A program made the translations under genes and the position numbers. Shown here piece by piece: positions 1 through 5,866 of a stretch of DNA of 7,554 nt (its first letter is position 1; every line of letters starts with the position of its first letter). Source of the DNA: Candidatus Izemoplasmatales bacterium (GTDB taxonomy: Bacteria > Bacillota_I > Bacilli_A > Izemoplasmatales > Hujiaoplasmataceae); NCBI GenBank assembly GCA_028694875.1, contig JAQVKB010000046.1:1-7554 (forward strand), given 5' to 3'. The notes under the pieces were generated by a model. That model was not told where the DNA came from. It saw nothing but the letters and a program-made list of their open reading frames with translations, and searched no databases.

Positions 1-582
1 ATTGATGTCGCGAATGAATTCCATACTTACGGAATCGAATGGGATGAAACCTCGATTACATGGTTTTATGATGGCCTCGCCTTCGCTTCGGTTGGATACG
101 ATCCCGAACTTTCTGGAACGGTCCTTTATGATACGACCGTAGACTGGCCATTTGACCAATATTTCTATTTGATTTTGAATCTGGCGATTGGTGGAAATTG
201 GGGTGGCGCACAAGGCGTTGACAACAATATTTTCCCCACCACCATGCAAGTCGACTATGTTCGTGTTTATCAACATGACAATGTCTATCAAGATTCGGGT
301 GCTCCCTCCTCGCCTTCGAATGCTTCGGTGATTCGTACGACCTCTAATTCCGTCTATCTCGTATGGAAAGAAGCCGTCGATGATCACGATATCAAACAAT
401 ATTACATTTATGTCGGTGCTTTAGGATCGACTGGCACATTAATCAAAAAAACTGGCGTTAATGGCGCCTTGATTACGGGATTACCTTCTGGCGTCGATGT
501 GGTTGTGACCATCGTTGCGGAAGATTATGTTGGAAACCAGAGCGTTCCACTTCAAGTATTGGTCACGACATTGGAGTCTTGA
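1..582 (+). CDS. GH16 family beta-glucanase with C-terminal Fn3 domain (5'-truncated)
   Basis: The reading frame is open from the first base, so the gene begins upstream and only its last 193 residues are seen. Residues 1-91 match the C-terminal half of a GH16 jelly-roll domain: FHTYGIEWDE near residue 7, then WPFDQYFYLILNLAIGGNWGG (about residues 49-69, adjoining VDYVRVYQ at 84-91), which is typical of laminarinase-like endo-1,3-beta-glucanases. The catalytic E-x-D-x-x-E motif must lie outside the window. Residues about 100-191 form a fibronectin type III domain (VYLVWKEAVDD, YYIYVGAL, ITGLPSG, VTIVAEDYVGNQS). The next gene repeats the same architecture and starts 2 nt after this stop, so the two are probably co-transcribed paralogues. 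Substrate is inferred from the family; a beta-1,3/1,4-glucanase is possible. Export cannot be judged because the N-terminus is missing. Confidence 0.88.
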   Translation: MDVANEFHTYGIEWDETSITWFYDGLAFASVGYDPELSGTVLYDTTVDWPFDQYFYLILNLAIGGNWGGAQGVDNNIFPTTMQVDYVRVYQHDNVYQDSGAPSSPSNASVIRTTSNSVYLVWKEAVDDHDIKQYYIYVGALGSTGTLIKKTGVNGALITGLPSGVDVVVTIVAEDYVGNQSVPLQVLVTTLES

Positions 583-584
583 TC

Positions 585-1802
585 GTGAAAAAATGGCTGA
601 TTGTATCCTTCATCTTATTGGCAAGCAGTCTTGTGGCGTGTACGTCGGAAACGACAATAACAACCACAACCACAAATACTGAAGAATCGACCACTACAAC
701 CACGTATGATCCGTTGAGTTTGATGGCCAACATCCCGGATGATTGCCCTGTCATTGACATCGTCTCGGGTTGGATTCCGGTTTGGTGTGAAGAATTCAAT
801 TATACCGGTGGTGTTGATGCGACCAAATGGTCCCATCAAAACGGTGGCGGCGGTTTTGGGAATAATGAGCTTCAATACTATACTTCTCGCGCCGAAAACG
901 CCTACGTGGATGGCGAAAAACTGATCATTACTGTACTCAAAGAATCCTATAATGGTTCTCAATACACCTCCTCGAAGATTTGGACTTCCGGAAAAGTCGA
1001 TTGGACGTATGGAAAGTTCGAAATGCGCGCCAAACTTCCTTCCGCGGGAGGAACATGGCCTGCCTTTTGGATGATGCCAACGACATCATCGTATGGCGGT
1101 TGGCCGAATTCGGGCGAAATCGACATCATGGAACATGTTGGAAACAACCTGGATACGGTGGTGGGTTCAATTCATACTGAAAAGTACAATCATATTTTAG
1201 GAACTCAAATTTCTTCCTCCAAATATTTGATGGGTCTTTCGACGGATTTTCATACCTATTCCGTCACATGGAATGAATATTCGATGTCATGGTATGTCGA
1301 TCAATACAAATACGGCACGACACTATTTGATGCCGGAGCGAATACCGATGTCGAAAGTCATGCGGCCTGGCCCTTTGACAAAGACTTCTATTTGATTCTC
1401 AATCTTGCGATGGGTGGAAACATGGGCGGTACCATCGAGAGCGGATTTGTTTCCGATACCTTTGAAATCGATTATGTGCGTGTCTACGAACGCGATTACG
1501 CGACGGGAGACACCACCAATCCTACTCCCGTTCGAAATGTCCAAAGTTTACGCGTCCAATCCAACAACGCCTATGTGATTTGGGATCGTTCGACCGATAC
1601 CAATGCGACGACGGGATATGGTCAAGTCGCAGGTTATCGTGTCCTCGTCGATGGAACGTTGGTCGATCTTGTCAGTTTGAACAGTGTTCATCTGACAAAC
1701 CTAACTGCAAACACGACCTATCAAGTTCAGATTCAAGCTTATGATTACGCGGGTAACCTTTCCACAATTACGTCCTATTCACTGACAACACCACTTGCGT
1801 AG
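585..1802 (+). CDS. GH16 endo-beta-1,3-glucanase (laminarinase-like) lipoprotein with Fn3 domain
   Basis: Probable surface-anchored endo-glucanase that cleaves beta-1,3-glucans outside the cell. GTG at 585 is chosen because GGAG at 573-576 sits 8 nt upstream; a TTG at 579 would have only 2 nt spacing and would add two residues before the MKKW start. The 405-residue protein begins with a lipoprotein signal peptide (MKKWLIVSFILLASSLVAC, lipobox LVAC, acylated Cys19). A Thr-rich linker follows (about residues 22-40), probably a spacer from the membrane. The GH16 domain spans about 58-304. Its motif GEIDIMEHVG supplies the nucleophile Glu178, the assisting Asp180 and the acid/base Glu183. Other GH16 hallmarks are FGNNELQYYT, WTYGKFEMRAKLP, GTWPAFWMMP and FEIDYVRVYE. 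An Fn3 domain covers about 315-403. All catalytic residues are present, so the enzyme should be active. The exact glucan specificity is inferred. Confidence 0.93.
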   Translation: MKKWLIVSFILLASSLVACTSETTITTTTTNTEESTTTTTYDPLSLMANIPDDCPVIDIVSGWIPVWCEEFNYTGGVDATKWSHQNGGGGFGNNELQYYTSRAENAYVDGEKLIITVLKESYNGSQYTSSKIWTSGKVDWTYGKFEMRAKLPSAGGTWPAFWMMPTTSSYGGWPNSGEIDIMEHVGNNLDTVVGSIHTEKYNHILGTQISSSKYLMGLSTDFHTYSVTWNEYSMSWYVDQYKYGTTLFDAGANTDVESHAAWPFDKDFYLILNLAMGGNMGGTIESGFVSDTFEIDYVRVYERDYATGDTTNPTPVRNVQSLRVQSNNAYVIWDRSTDTNATTGYGQVAGYRVLVDGTLVDLVSLNSVHLTNLTANTTYQVQIQAYDYAGNLSTITSYSLTTPLA

Positions 1803-1823
1803 AAAAAGGATTTCAAAACAAGA

Positions 1824-1852
1824 TTGACAAGACATCTTGGATATGATATTCT
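1824..1852 (+). promoter_or_regulatory. Sigma-A-type promoter for uraA
   Basis: A perfect -35 box TTGACA (1824-1829) is followed after 17 nt by TATTCT (1847-1852), preceded by TG one base upstream (1844-1845), giving an extended -10. Transcription would start near 1857-1859 and make a leader of about 140 nt before the permease start. A better-looking TATGAT at 1842-1847 is only 12 nt from TTGACA and so is unlikely to pair with it. No U-tailed terminator separates this promoter from the GH16 gene that ends at 1802. Confidence 0.65.
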
Positions 1853-1868
1853 CTTCAACGGAAATTCC

Positions 1869-1897
1869 CTTTAAGTTAGTCCCGAGAGGCTACCAAG
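1869..1897 (+). promoter_or_regulatory. PyrR-binding loop (anti-antiterminator) in the uraA leader
   Basis: Bases 1878-1891 read AGTCCCGAGAGGCT, a full match to the PyrR recognition consensus ARUCCNGNGAGGYU known from Bacillus pyr leaders. The flanks can form the expected stem: CC 1881-1882 with GG 1888-1889, TAG 1877-1879 with CTA 1890-1892, and outer CTT 1869-1871 with AAG 1895-1897 across an internal loop. In the known mechanism PyrR with bound UMP stabilises this hairpin, which blocks the antiterminator and lets the downstream terminator form. The pyrR gene lies about 1.5 kb downstream. The exact lower-stem pairing is my own hand fold. Confidence 0.88.
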
Positions 1898-1950
1898 TGA
1901 AACCGAACGAAATTGCATCCTTTGTTCGATCTTTGGATCCCAAGCCCTCT
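1885..1950 (+). promoter_or_regulatory. Antiterminator hairpin of the uraA PyrR attenuator
   Basis: A long alternative hairpin can be drawn that uses bases from both the PyrR loop and the terminator. The apical stem is CGAACGAA (1904-1911) with TTTGTTCG (1921-1928), including one G-U pair. The middle stem is CCAAG (1893-1897) with CTTTGG (1931-1936), with one bulged base. The basal stem is GGCT (1888-1891) with AGCC (1943-1946), possibly extended by AGA (1885-1887) with TCT (1948-1950) across a bulged C. It excludes both the PyrR-binding fold and the terminator, as needed for a three-state pyr attenuator. When PyrR is free of UMP this form should allow transcription into uraA. Confidence 0.75.
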
Positions 1951-1967
1951 TTGGCTTGGGATTTTTT
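1937..1967 (+). terminator. Attenuator terminator in the uraA leader
   Basis: A perfect 10-bp stem, ATCCCAAGCC (1937-1946) with GGCTTGGGAT (1953-1962), has a 6-nt loop and a run of six T that begins at the last stem base (1962-1967). It lies about 18 nt upstream of the permease Shine-Dalgarno, the position expected of a leader attenuator rather than a gene-end terminator. Its 5' arm is shared with the antiterminator. It would also stop read-through from the GH16 genes upstream. Confidence 0.92.
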
Positions 1968-1998
1968 CATGGGGATTTTCAGAAAAGGAGAAGATATC

Positions 1999-3351
1999 AT
2001 GTCCAAACTGCTTCTGAATTACAACGAAAAACCATCGAAAGGTCGTTGGGCGATGCTCTCGTTCCAACACGTCTTTGCCATGTTTGGCGCCACGATTTTG
2101 GTTCCGCGCCTTACGGGTCTCCCCATCAGCGTGTCCTTGTTCACCGCGGGTGTTGGAACGCTGATTTACATCTTTTTCACCAAACGTAAGGTCCCTATGT
2201 TTTTGGGAAGTTCATTTGCTTACATTGGAGCGATTCTTTCGGTGTATGCATCAACCGGAAACTGGGGTGCCGTTCTCACCGGATTGTTTGTGGCTGGTAT
2301 GGTTTATGTGATCATCGCGATCGTCATCCGTTTTGTTGGAAGTGGTTGGCTTCAAAATCTACTTCCTAGTTTGATTGTTGGCCCGATGATCATCATCATT
2401 GGGCTGTCGCTGGCGAATGTCGCAGTCGGAAGTGCCGGACTCGTGGATGGCGGATCCATCAAGGTGATTCTCACCGCCGTTGTTAGTTTCTTTACGGTCG
2501 TGTTTGTCGCCCTACGCGGAAAAGGATTTGCGAAAGTCATTCCTTTTCTGATTGGAATTGGCGCGGGGTTGCTGTTTGCTTCTCTAGCAGAAATTCTCTT
2601 TCCTGGAGGGATCATCGATGGCGTCGATACGAGATTGATTCAATTTGATGTCATTTGGAATGCCATCAAAACACCAGCGGAATGGATTAAGATCCCTGCC
2701 TTCATCTTCCCTTGGTTTGAGAATACAACCGTGAATGTATTATCCACGACCATTACGTTCCAACAAGCTTCCTTTGCGGGGGTATTAACCATCGCGCCAA
2801 TCGCGTTGGTGACCGCCGCGGAACACATTGGCGATCACCAAGTTCTGGGTTCGATTACCGACTCGAATTATCTCGATGATCCCGGCTTGCATCGCACTTT
2901 GATGGGTGATGGTGTCGCAACGGCCGTTGCGGCCTTGTTCGGTGGTCCTGCGAACACCTCGTATGGTGAGAATACCTCTGTCGTCGGTATCACCAAAGTC
3001 GGTAGCGTTTGGGTGACGGGCGCCGCCGCAATCATCGCAATCTTGTTGTCGTTTGTGAATGTAATCATGGTTCTGATTGCACAGATTCCTTCCGCAGTCC
3101 TGGGTGGAATCTCGATCGTCTTGTATGGTTTTATCGCCGGAAATGGTCTCAAAGTCATGATTCAACATCGTGTCGATTTGACCAAATCAAGAAATTTAAT
3201 CATTGTCTCCGCGATGTTGGTTCTTGGACTCGGTGGAGCCGTCATCAATATCGGAGGTGTCGAAGTCAAAAGTATGGCCTTGGCAGCGGTCGTGGGGATC
3301 TTGCTCAATCAAATCCTTCCGCAAGAACGAGAAATGGAGTCCATCGAATAG
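1999..3351 (+). CDS. uraA: Uracil/xanthine permease, NCS2 family (UraA/PyrP-like)
   Basis: Nucleobase:cation symporter of the inner membrane that imports uracil (or possibly xanthine) for salvage. The start is ATG 1999, with AGGAG at 1986-1990 spaced 8 nt. Upstream in-frame codons back to a TTG at 1837 would run through the attenuator and are rejected. The 450-residue product is strongly hydrophobic with repeated membrane segments (the family has 14). NCS2 landmarks include QHVFAMFGATILVPRLTGL (residues 23-41), AEHIGDH with Glu275, and the GGPANTSYGENTSVVG motif with Glu324. The two glutamates correspond to the uracil-contacting pair of E. coli UraA. Length is close to the usual 430 or so. 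The PyrR attenuator upstream favours uracil as substrate over xanthine. The gene is monocistronic: it is closed by its own terminator, and pyrR follows from a separate promoter. Confidence 0.93.
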   Translation: MSKLLLNYNEKPSKGRWAMLSFQHVFAMFGATILVPRLTGLPISVSLFTAGVGTLIYIFFTKRKVPMFLGSSFAYIGAILSVYASTGNWGAVLTGLFVAGMVYVIIAIVIRFVGSGWLQNLLPSLIVGPMIIIIGLSLANVAVGSAGLVDGGSIKVILTAVVSFFTVVFVALRGKGFAKVIPFLIGIGAGLLFASLAEILFPGGIIDGVDTRLIQFDVIWNAIKTPAEWIKIPAFIFPWFENTTVNVLSTTITFQQASFAGVLTIAPIALVTAAEHIGDHQVLGSITDSNYLDDPGLHRTLMGDGVATAVAALFGGPANTSYGENTSVVGITKVGSVWVTGAAAIIAILLSFVNVIMVLIAQIPSAVLGGISIVLYGFIAGNGLKVMIQHRVDLTKSRNLIIVSAMLVLGLGGAVINIGGVEVKSMALAAVVGILLNQILPQEREMESIE

Positions 3352-3356
3352 TCTTG

Positions 3357-3386
3357 GCCCACAAAATCTTGTGGGCTTTTCTTTTT
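3357..3386 (+). terminator. Rho-independent terminator after uraA
   Basis: GCCCACAA (3357-3364) pairs perfectly with TTGTGGGC (3369-3376) around a 4-nt loop, followed by TTTTCTTTTT. It starts 5 nt past the permease stop. Its 3' arm and T-tract overlap where the -35 region of the pyrR promoter would be. Confidence 0.93.
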
Positions 3387-3392
3387 CTTCCA

Positions 3393-3401
3393 TGATATAA
3401 T
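3393..3401 (+). promoter_or_regulatory. Extended -10 promoter for pyrR-glyA-ANTAR operon
   Basis: TGATATAAT is a perfect extended -10 (TG 3393-3394, TATAAT 3396-3401). No good -35 is seen at the normal spacing (3373-3378 is GGGCTT), so the TG extension probably compensates. The predicted start near 3407 leaves about 15 nt before the pyrR ATG, so the Shine-Dalgarno sits at the very 5' end of the transcript and there is no room for a PyrR attenuator. Confidence 0.75.
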
Positions 3402-3422
3402 GGACACAGAGGTGAGAAATTC

Positions 3423-3938
3423 ATGAGTCAAATAATGGATGGAACATCCATCGAAAAAACACTGCGTCGGATTTCTCACGAAATCATCGAGAAGAATGTT
3501 CGTTTGGAGAATGTCCTGTTTATCGGGATTGCCAAAAAAGGGGTGCCACTCGCCGAACGGATTGCGGAGAATATTGAGACCTATGAGCACGTCAAAATTC
3601 CCGTCTATTCCCTCGATATTTCCAAGTATCGGGACGATGAAAAATGGAAGGAAACACAAAACGACCCGATTCCTGTGAATGGGAAGACATGCATCCTTGT
3701 CGATGATGTTTTGTTTACAGGACGAAGTGTCCGCGCCGCCATGGATGCCCTGATGGATTTTGGCCGGCCCGATAAAATCCAACTCGCTGTATTGATCGAT
3801 CGCGGTCATCGGGAACTTCCGATTCGACCCGATTACGTGGGAAAGAACATTCCTACTGCCCAAGATGAAACCATTGTCGTCCTCTTCGGATCCTCCGAAG
3901 CCGGCGTCACCATAGAGAAAAAGGAGAATGGGAAATGA
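3423..3938 (+). CDS. pyrR: PyrR, bifunctional pyr operon RNA-binding attenuator / uracil phosphoribosyltransferase
   Basis: UMP-responsive RNA-binding protein of the type I phosphoribosyltransferase fold. It promotes termination in pyr leaders when UMP is high and often has a secondary uracil PRTase activity (uracil + PRPP to UMP). ATG 3423 follows AGAGGTGA (3408-3415). The product is 171 aa, about 10 shorter than B. subtilis PyrR, with the shortening between YRDD (69-72) and the PRPP site. The PRPP-binding signature VDDVLFTGRS is at 93-102. The basic stretch DRGHRELPIR (126-135), conserved in PyrR and linked to RNA binding, is intact, as is GKNIPT (140-145). The RNA target is visible in the uraA leader. 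Its stop overlaps the glyA start (ATGA), suggesting translational coupling. Confidence 0.95.
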   Translation: MSQIMDGTSIEKTLRRISHEIIEKNVRLENVLFIGIAKKGVPLAERIAENIETYEHVKIPVYSLDISKYRDDEKWKETQNDPIPVNGKTCILVDDVLFTGRSVRAAMDALMDFGRPDKIQLAVLIDRGHRELPIRPDYVGKNIPTAQDETIVVLFGSSEAGVTIEKKENGK

Positions 3939-5182
3939 AGCATTTAGAGTTTGTCGATCATGATATCGCAAAAATCATCGAACGTGAAACATTGCGTCAA
4001 AAAGACCATTTGGAACTCATTGCGAGCGAGAACTTTGTTTCGCTTGCGGTATTAGAAGCCGATGGGTCGATTTTGACCAACAAATATGCGGAAGGATACC
4101 CAGGCAAACGCTACTATGGTGGCTGTGAGTTTGTCGACGAAGTCGAAACGCTCGCCAAAGAAAGACTTCAAGCGCTATTCGACGTCAAGTATTGCAACGT
4201 CCAACCGCATTCCGGTTCGACTGCCAATATGGGCGCGTATCGCGCCATCCTTGAAAAAGGCGACAAAGTCCTTGGCATGGCACTGGATCAAGGTGGCCAT
4301 CTCACCCATGGACATCCACTCAACTTTAGTGGCGTGGATTACCAATTCGTTCCTTACTTTGTTTCCAAAGAAACGGAAACGATTGACTACGAGGAACTCG
4401 AAAAGCTCGCGCTGGCCGAAAAACCCAAACTCATCGTGGCGGGAGCCAGTGCTTATCCACGAATTTTGGATTTTGAACGTTTCCGCAAGATTGCCGATCA
4501 AGTAGGCGCATTGCTCATGGTTGATATGGCACATATCGCCGGACTCGTCGTCGCGAAACTTCATCCCAATCCCTGTGATTATGCGGATATCGTGACCTCC
4601 ACCACCCACAAAACATTGCGCGGTCCTCGTGGTGGCGTCATCATGACCAACAACGAAGACATCGCCAAAAAAGTCGATAAAGTCATTTTCCCAGGTATTC
4701 AAGGCGGACCGCTGATGCACATCATCGCCGCGAAAGCTGTCGCCTTCAAAGAAGCCTTACAACCGCAATTTCTGGAGTATCAAAAACAAGTCGTGAAGAA
4801 TGCCGCGGCCTTCGCCGATGAATTCGTCAAACTTGGATACCATGTTGTTTCGGGTGGAACCGATAATCACTTGTTGTTGTTGGATGTGTTATCCAAAACA
4901 GGACTCACCGGGAAAAAAGCGGAAAACTTGCTTGATGAAGTCCATATCACTTGCAACAAAAACACGATTCCTTACGACACCCAAAAACCCTTCATCGCTT
5001 CCGGCATTCGCTTAGGAACACCCGCGATGACGACGAGAGGATTCAAAGAAGCGGATTTCCGTCTCGTCGCAAGACTGATTGACAACGCGTTGATGAACGT
5101 CGGCGATGATGACGTCATGGCCGACGTCAAAAACAAAGTTCGTCTTTTGACGGACGCGCATCCGCTTCCCTATCAACTTTGA
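3935..5182 (+). CDS. glyA: Serine hydroxymethyltransferase
   Basis: PLP-dependent cytoplasmic enzyme that interconverts serine + THF and glycine + 5,10-methylene-THF, supplying one-carbon units for thymidylate, purine and methionine synthesis. ATG 3935 overlaps the pyrR stop, and AAGGAG at 3921-3926 is spaced 8 nt. At 415 residues the length is normal for bacterial GlyA. Recognisable blocks include HLELIASENFVS (25-36), LTNKYAEGYPGKRYYGG (47-63) and VDMAHIAGLV (196-205). The PLP-binding lysine is in TSTTHKTLRGPRGG (221-234, Lys226), and FPGIQGGP follows. No disabling change is seen. It lies between pyrR and an ANTAR regulator whose TTG start overlaps its TGA stop, so the three are probably one transcript. 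Confidence 0.97.
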   Translation: MKHLEFVDHDIAKIIERETLRQKDHLELIASENFVSLAVLEADGSILTNKYAEGYPGKRYYGGCEFVDEVETLAKERLQALFDVKYCNVQPHSGSTANMGAYRAILEKGDKVLGMALDQGGHLTHGHPLNFSGVDYQFVPYFVSKETETIDYEELEKLALAEKPKLIVAGASAYPRILDFERFRKIADQVGALLMVDMAHIAGLVVAKLHPNPCDYADIVTSTTHKTLRGPRGGVIMTNNEDIAKKVDKVIFPGIQGGPLMHIIAAKAVAFKEALQPQFLEYQKQVVKNAAAFADEFVKLGYHVVSGGTDNHLLLLDVLSKTGLTGKKAENLLDEVHITCNKNTIPYDTQKPFIASGIRLGTPAMTTRGFKEADFRLVARLIDNALMNVGDDDVMADVKNKVRLLTDAHPLPYQL

Positions 5183-5733
5183 ACAAGGTGTTGGTTCTCA
5201 TTGAGGACCAACTTCTTTCTTCCCGCGTTGCGCGCGTTCTTCATGAAAAGGGAATTCCCCATGAAATTGTCAAAACGCCGGTACGAAAAGAAGAACTTTT
5301 ACGTTATTCCTGTGTCGTGGTTCATTCCTCCTATCGCATTCAAGGCTTGTTTGCCTTTTTGGAACATTTGATTGTGTCGGGAACGATCCCGATTCTTTAT
5401 GTGTCGATGAATACGGTCTCCAATCAATTTTCTCGCTTTCGCGACCATCCGTTTTTTGTTCATCTCGATGAACTGCGATTGGACGCGGAACTTCCAATTG
5501 CTATTCAAGTCTTTGACAAACAATCGAAAAGTATCGATCATTTACGTCAGGAAAACAAACAACTTCAGAATCAATTGGATTTGGAACGTGCGCTTTCCAA
5601 AGCGAAACGCCATTTAATGAGTCAAGGAATGACGGAAGAAATGGCGCATCAGGCCATTCTAAAACTCGCCATGGATGAACAAATGAGCAAATTGGACGCA
5701 TGTATGAAAATTTTACATTCAAAATCGAATTGA
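5179..5733 (+). CDS. ANTAR-domain RNA-binding antiterminator with degenerate receiver domain
   Basis: Putative RNA-binding regulator of 184 aa. Residues 1 to about 112 resemble a response-regulator receiver fold (MNKVLVLIED start, alternating strands and helices). The strand that normally ends in the phospho-acceptor Asp reads CVVVHSS (45-51), so Asp is missing and phosphorylation is unlikely. Residues about 113-137 look like a coiled coil (LRQENKQLQNQLDLE). The C-terminus about 137-180 matches ANTAR: ALSKAKRHLMSQ with the A-K-x-x-L-M core, then MTEEMAHQAILKLAMDEQMS. ANTAR proteins bind paired hexaloop hairpins in leader RNA. The TTG start overlaps the glyA stop (TTGA) and has no clear Shine-Dalgarno, so translation is probably coupled to glyA; GTG 5188 is an alternative. 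The glnA promoter begins 4 nt after the stop, and a hexaloop hairpin follows it, so glnA is the likely target. That link is inference. Confidence 0.85.
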   Translation: MNKVLVLIEDQLLSSRVARVLHEKGIPHEIVKTPVRKEELLRYSCVVVHSSYRIQGLFAFLEHLIVSGTIPILYVSMNTVSNQFSRFRDHPFFVHLDELRLDAELPIAIQVFDKQSKSIDHLRQENKQLQNQLDLERALSKAKRHLMSQGMTEEMAHQAILKLAMDEQMSKLDACMKILHSKSN

Positions 5734-5736
5734 CAC

Positions 5737-5765
5737 TTGAAAGAAATACAGACACTCGCTATAAT
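5737..5765 (+). promoter_or_regulatory. Sigma-A-type promoter for glnA
   Basis: TTGAAA (5737-5742, one mismatch to consensus) and a perfect TATAAT (5760-5765) are separated by exactly 17 nt. The predicted start is near 5772-5773, giving a leader of about 95 nt before the glnA ATG. The promoter starts 4 nt after the ANTAR gene stop, so glnA can be expressed separately from the upstream operon. No terminator is seen between them, so read-through is also possible. No clear GlnR/TnrA palindrome was found. Confidence 0.82.
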
Positions 5766-5777
5766 GTTGTCTATGAA

Positions 5778-5795
5778 CAGGACAATGGCGTCCTG
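5778..5795 (+). promoter_or_regulatory. Hexaloop hairpin in glnA leader, candidate ANTAR target (P1)
   Basis: CAGGAC (5778-5783) pairs perfectly with GTCCTG (5790-5795) around the 6-nt loop AATGGC. The loop has A at position 1 and G at position 4, the bases known to be required in ANTAR target hairpins. It would be at the extreme 5' end of the glnA transcript, and the ANTAR gene is directly upstream. Known targets are pairs of such hairpins; the partner here is weaker. The structure is seen in the sequence; the function is inferred. Confidence 0.6.
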
Positions 5796-5831
5796 AAAAA
5801 AAACGAAAGGTTGTCTTGAAAAGCGCATGCG

Positions 5832-5847
5832 CAGGCATGGTCGTTTG
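5832..5847 (+). promoter_or_regulatory. Possible second hexaloop hairpin in glnA leader (P2)
   Basis: CAGGC (5832-5836) can pair with GTTTG (5843-5847) around the loop ATGGTC, again with A at position 1 and G at position 4. The 5' arm begins CAGG like that of the first hairpin. The stem has only 5 pairs, two of them G-U, and a competing 5-bp hairpin CATGC/GCATG (5826-5839) overlaps it. The linker to the first hairpin is 36 nt, longer than I would expect for a dual hexaloop motif. I treat it as tentative. Confidence 0.3.
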
Positions 5848-5866
5848 GCTTGACAAGAAAAAAACA

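Noticed and set aside
1837..1998. Upstream in-frame extension of the permease from a TTG
   Set aside because: It would translate through the promoter -10, PyrR loop and terminator. ATG 1999 has a strong Shine-Dalgarno and gives the normal family N-terminus.
3309..3971. Minus-strand open frame of 220 codons opposite pyrR
   Set aside because: It crosses the uraA terminator, the pyrR promoter and all of pyrR, and its translation resembles no family I know.
5730..5735. Perfect TTGACA overlapping the ANTAR stop as -35 of the glnA promoter
   Set aside because: It is 24 nt from TATAAT, too far. TTGAAA at 5737-5742 has the exact 17-nt spacing.
5767..5785. Hairpin TTGTCT/AGGACAA with six-base loop ATGAAC
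   Set aside because: The loop has A rather than G at position 4, the stem needs a bulge, and its 5' arm lies before the predicted transcription start.
5774..5797. Seven-codon upstream ORF (MNRTMAS) in the glnA leader
   Set aside because: Its ATG lies at the predicted transcription start with no ribosome binding site, and it contains no run of regulatory codons such as Gln.
5823..5832. Perfect 10-bp palindrome GCGCATGCGC in the glnA leader
   Set aside because: It is too short and GC-alternating to assign as an operator, it lies downstream of the promoter, and no second copy was seen in the window.
5816..5866. TTG start that would extend glnA by 17 residues
   Set aside because: GAAAGG upstream makes it conceivable, but the added residues do not match known glutamine synthetases, and the protein from ATG 5867 begins exactly as the family does. 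Kept only as a possibility in the glnA entry.
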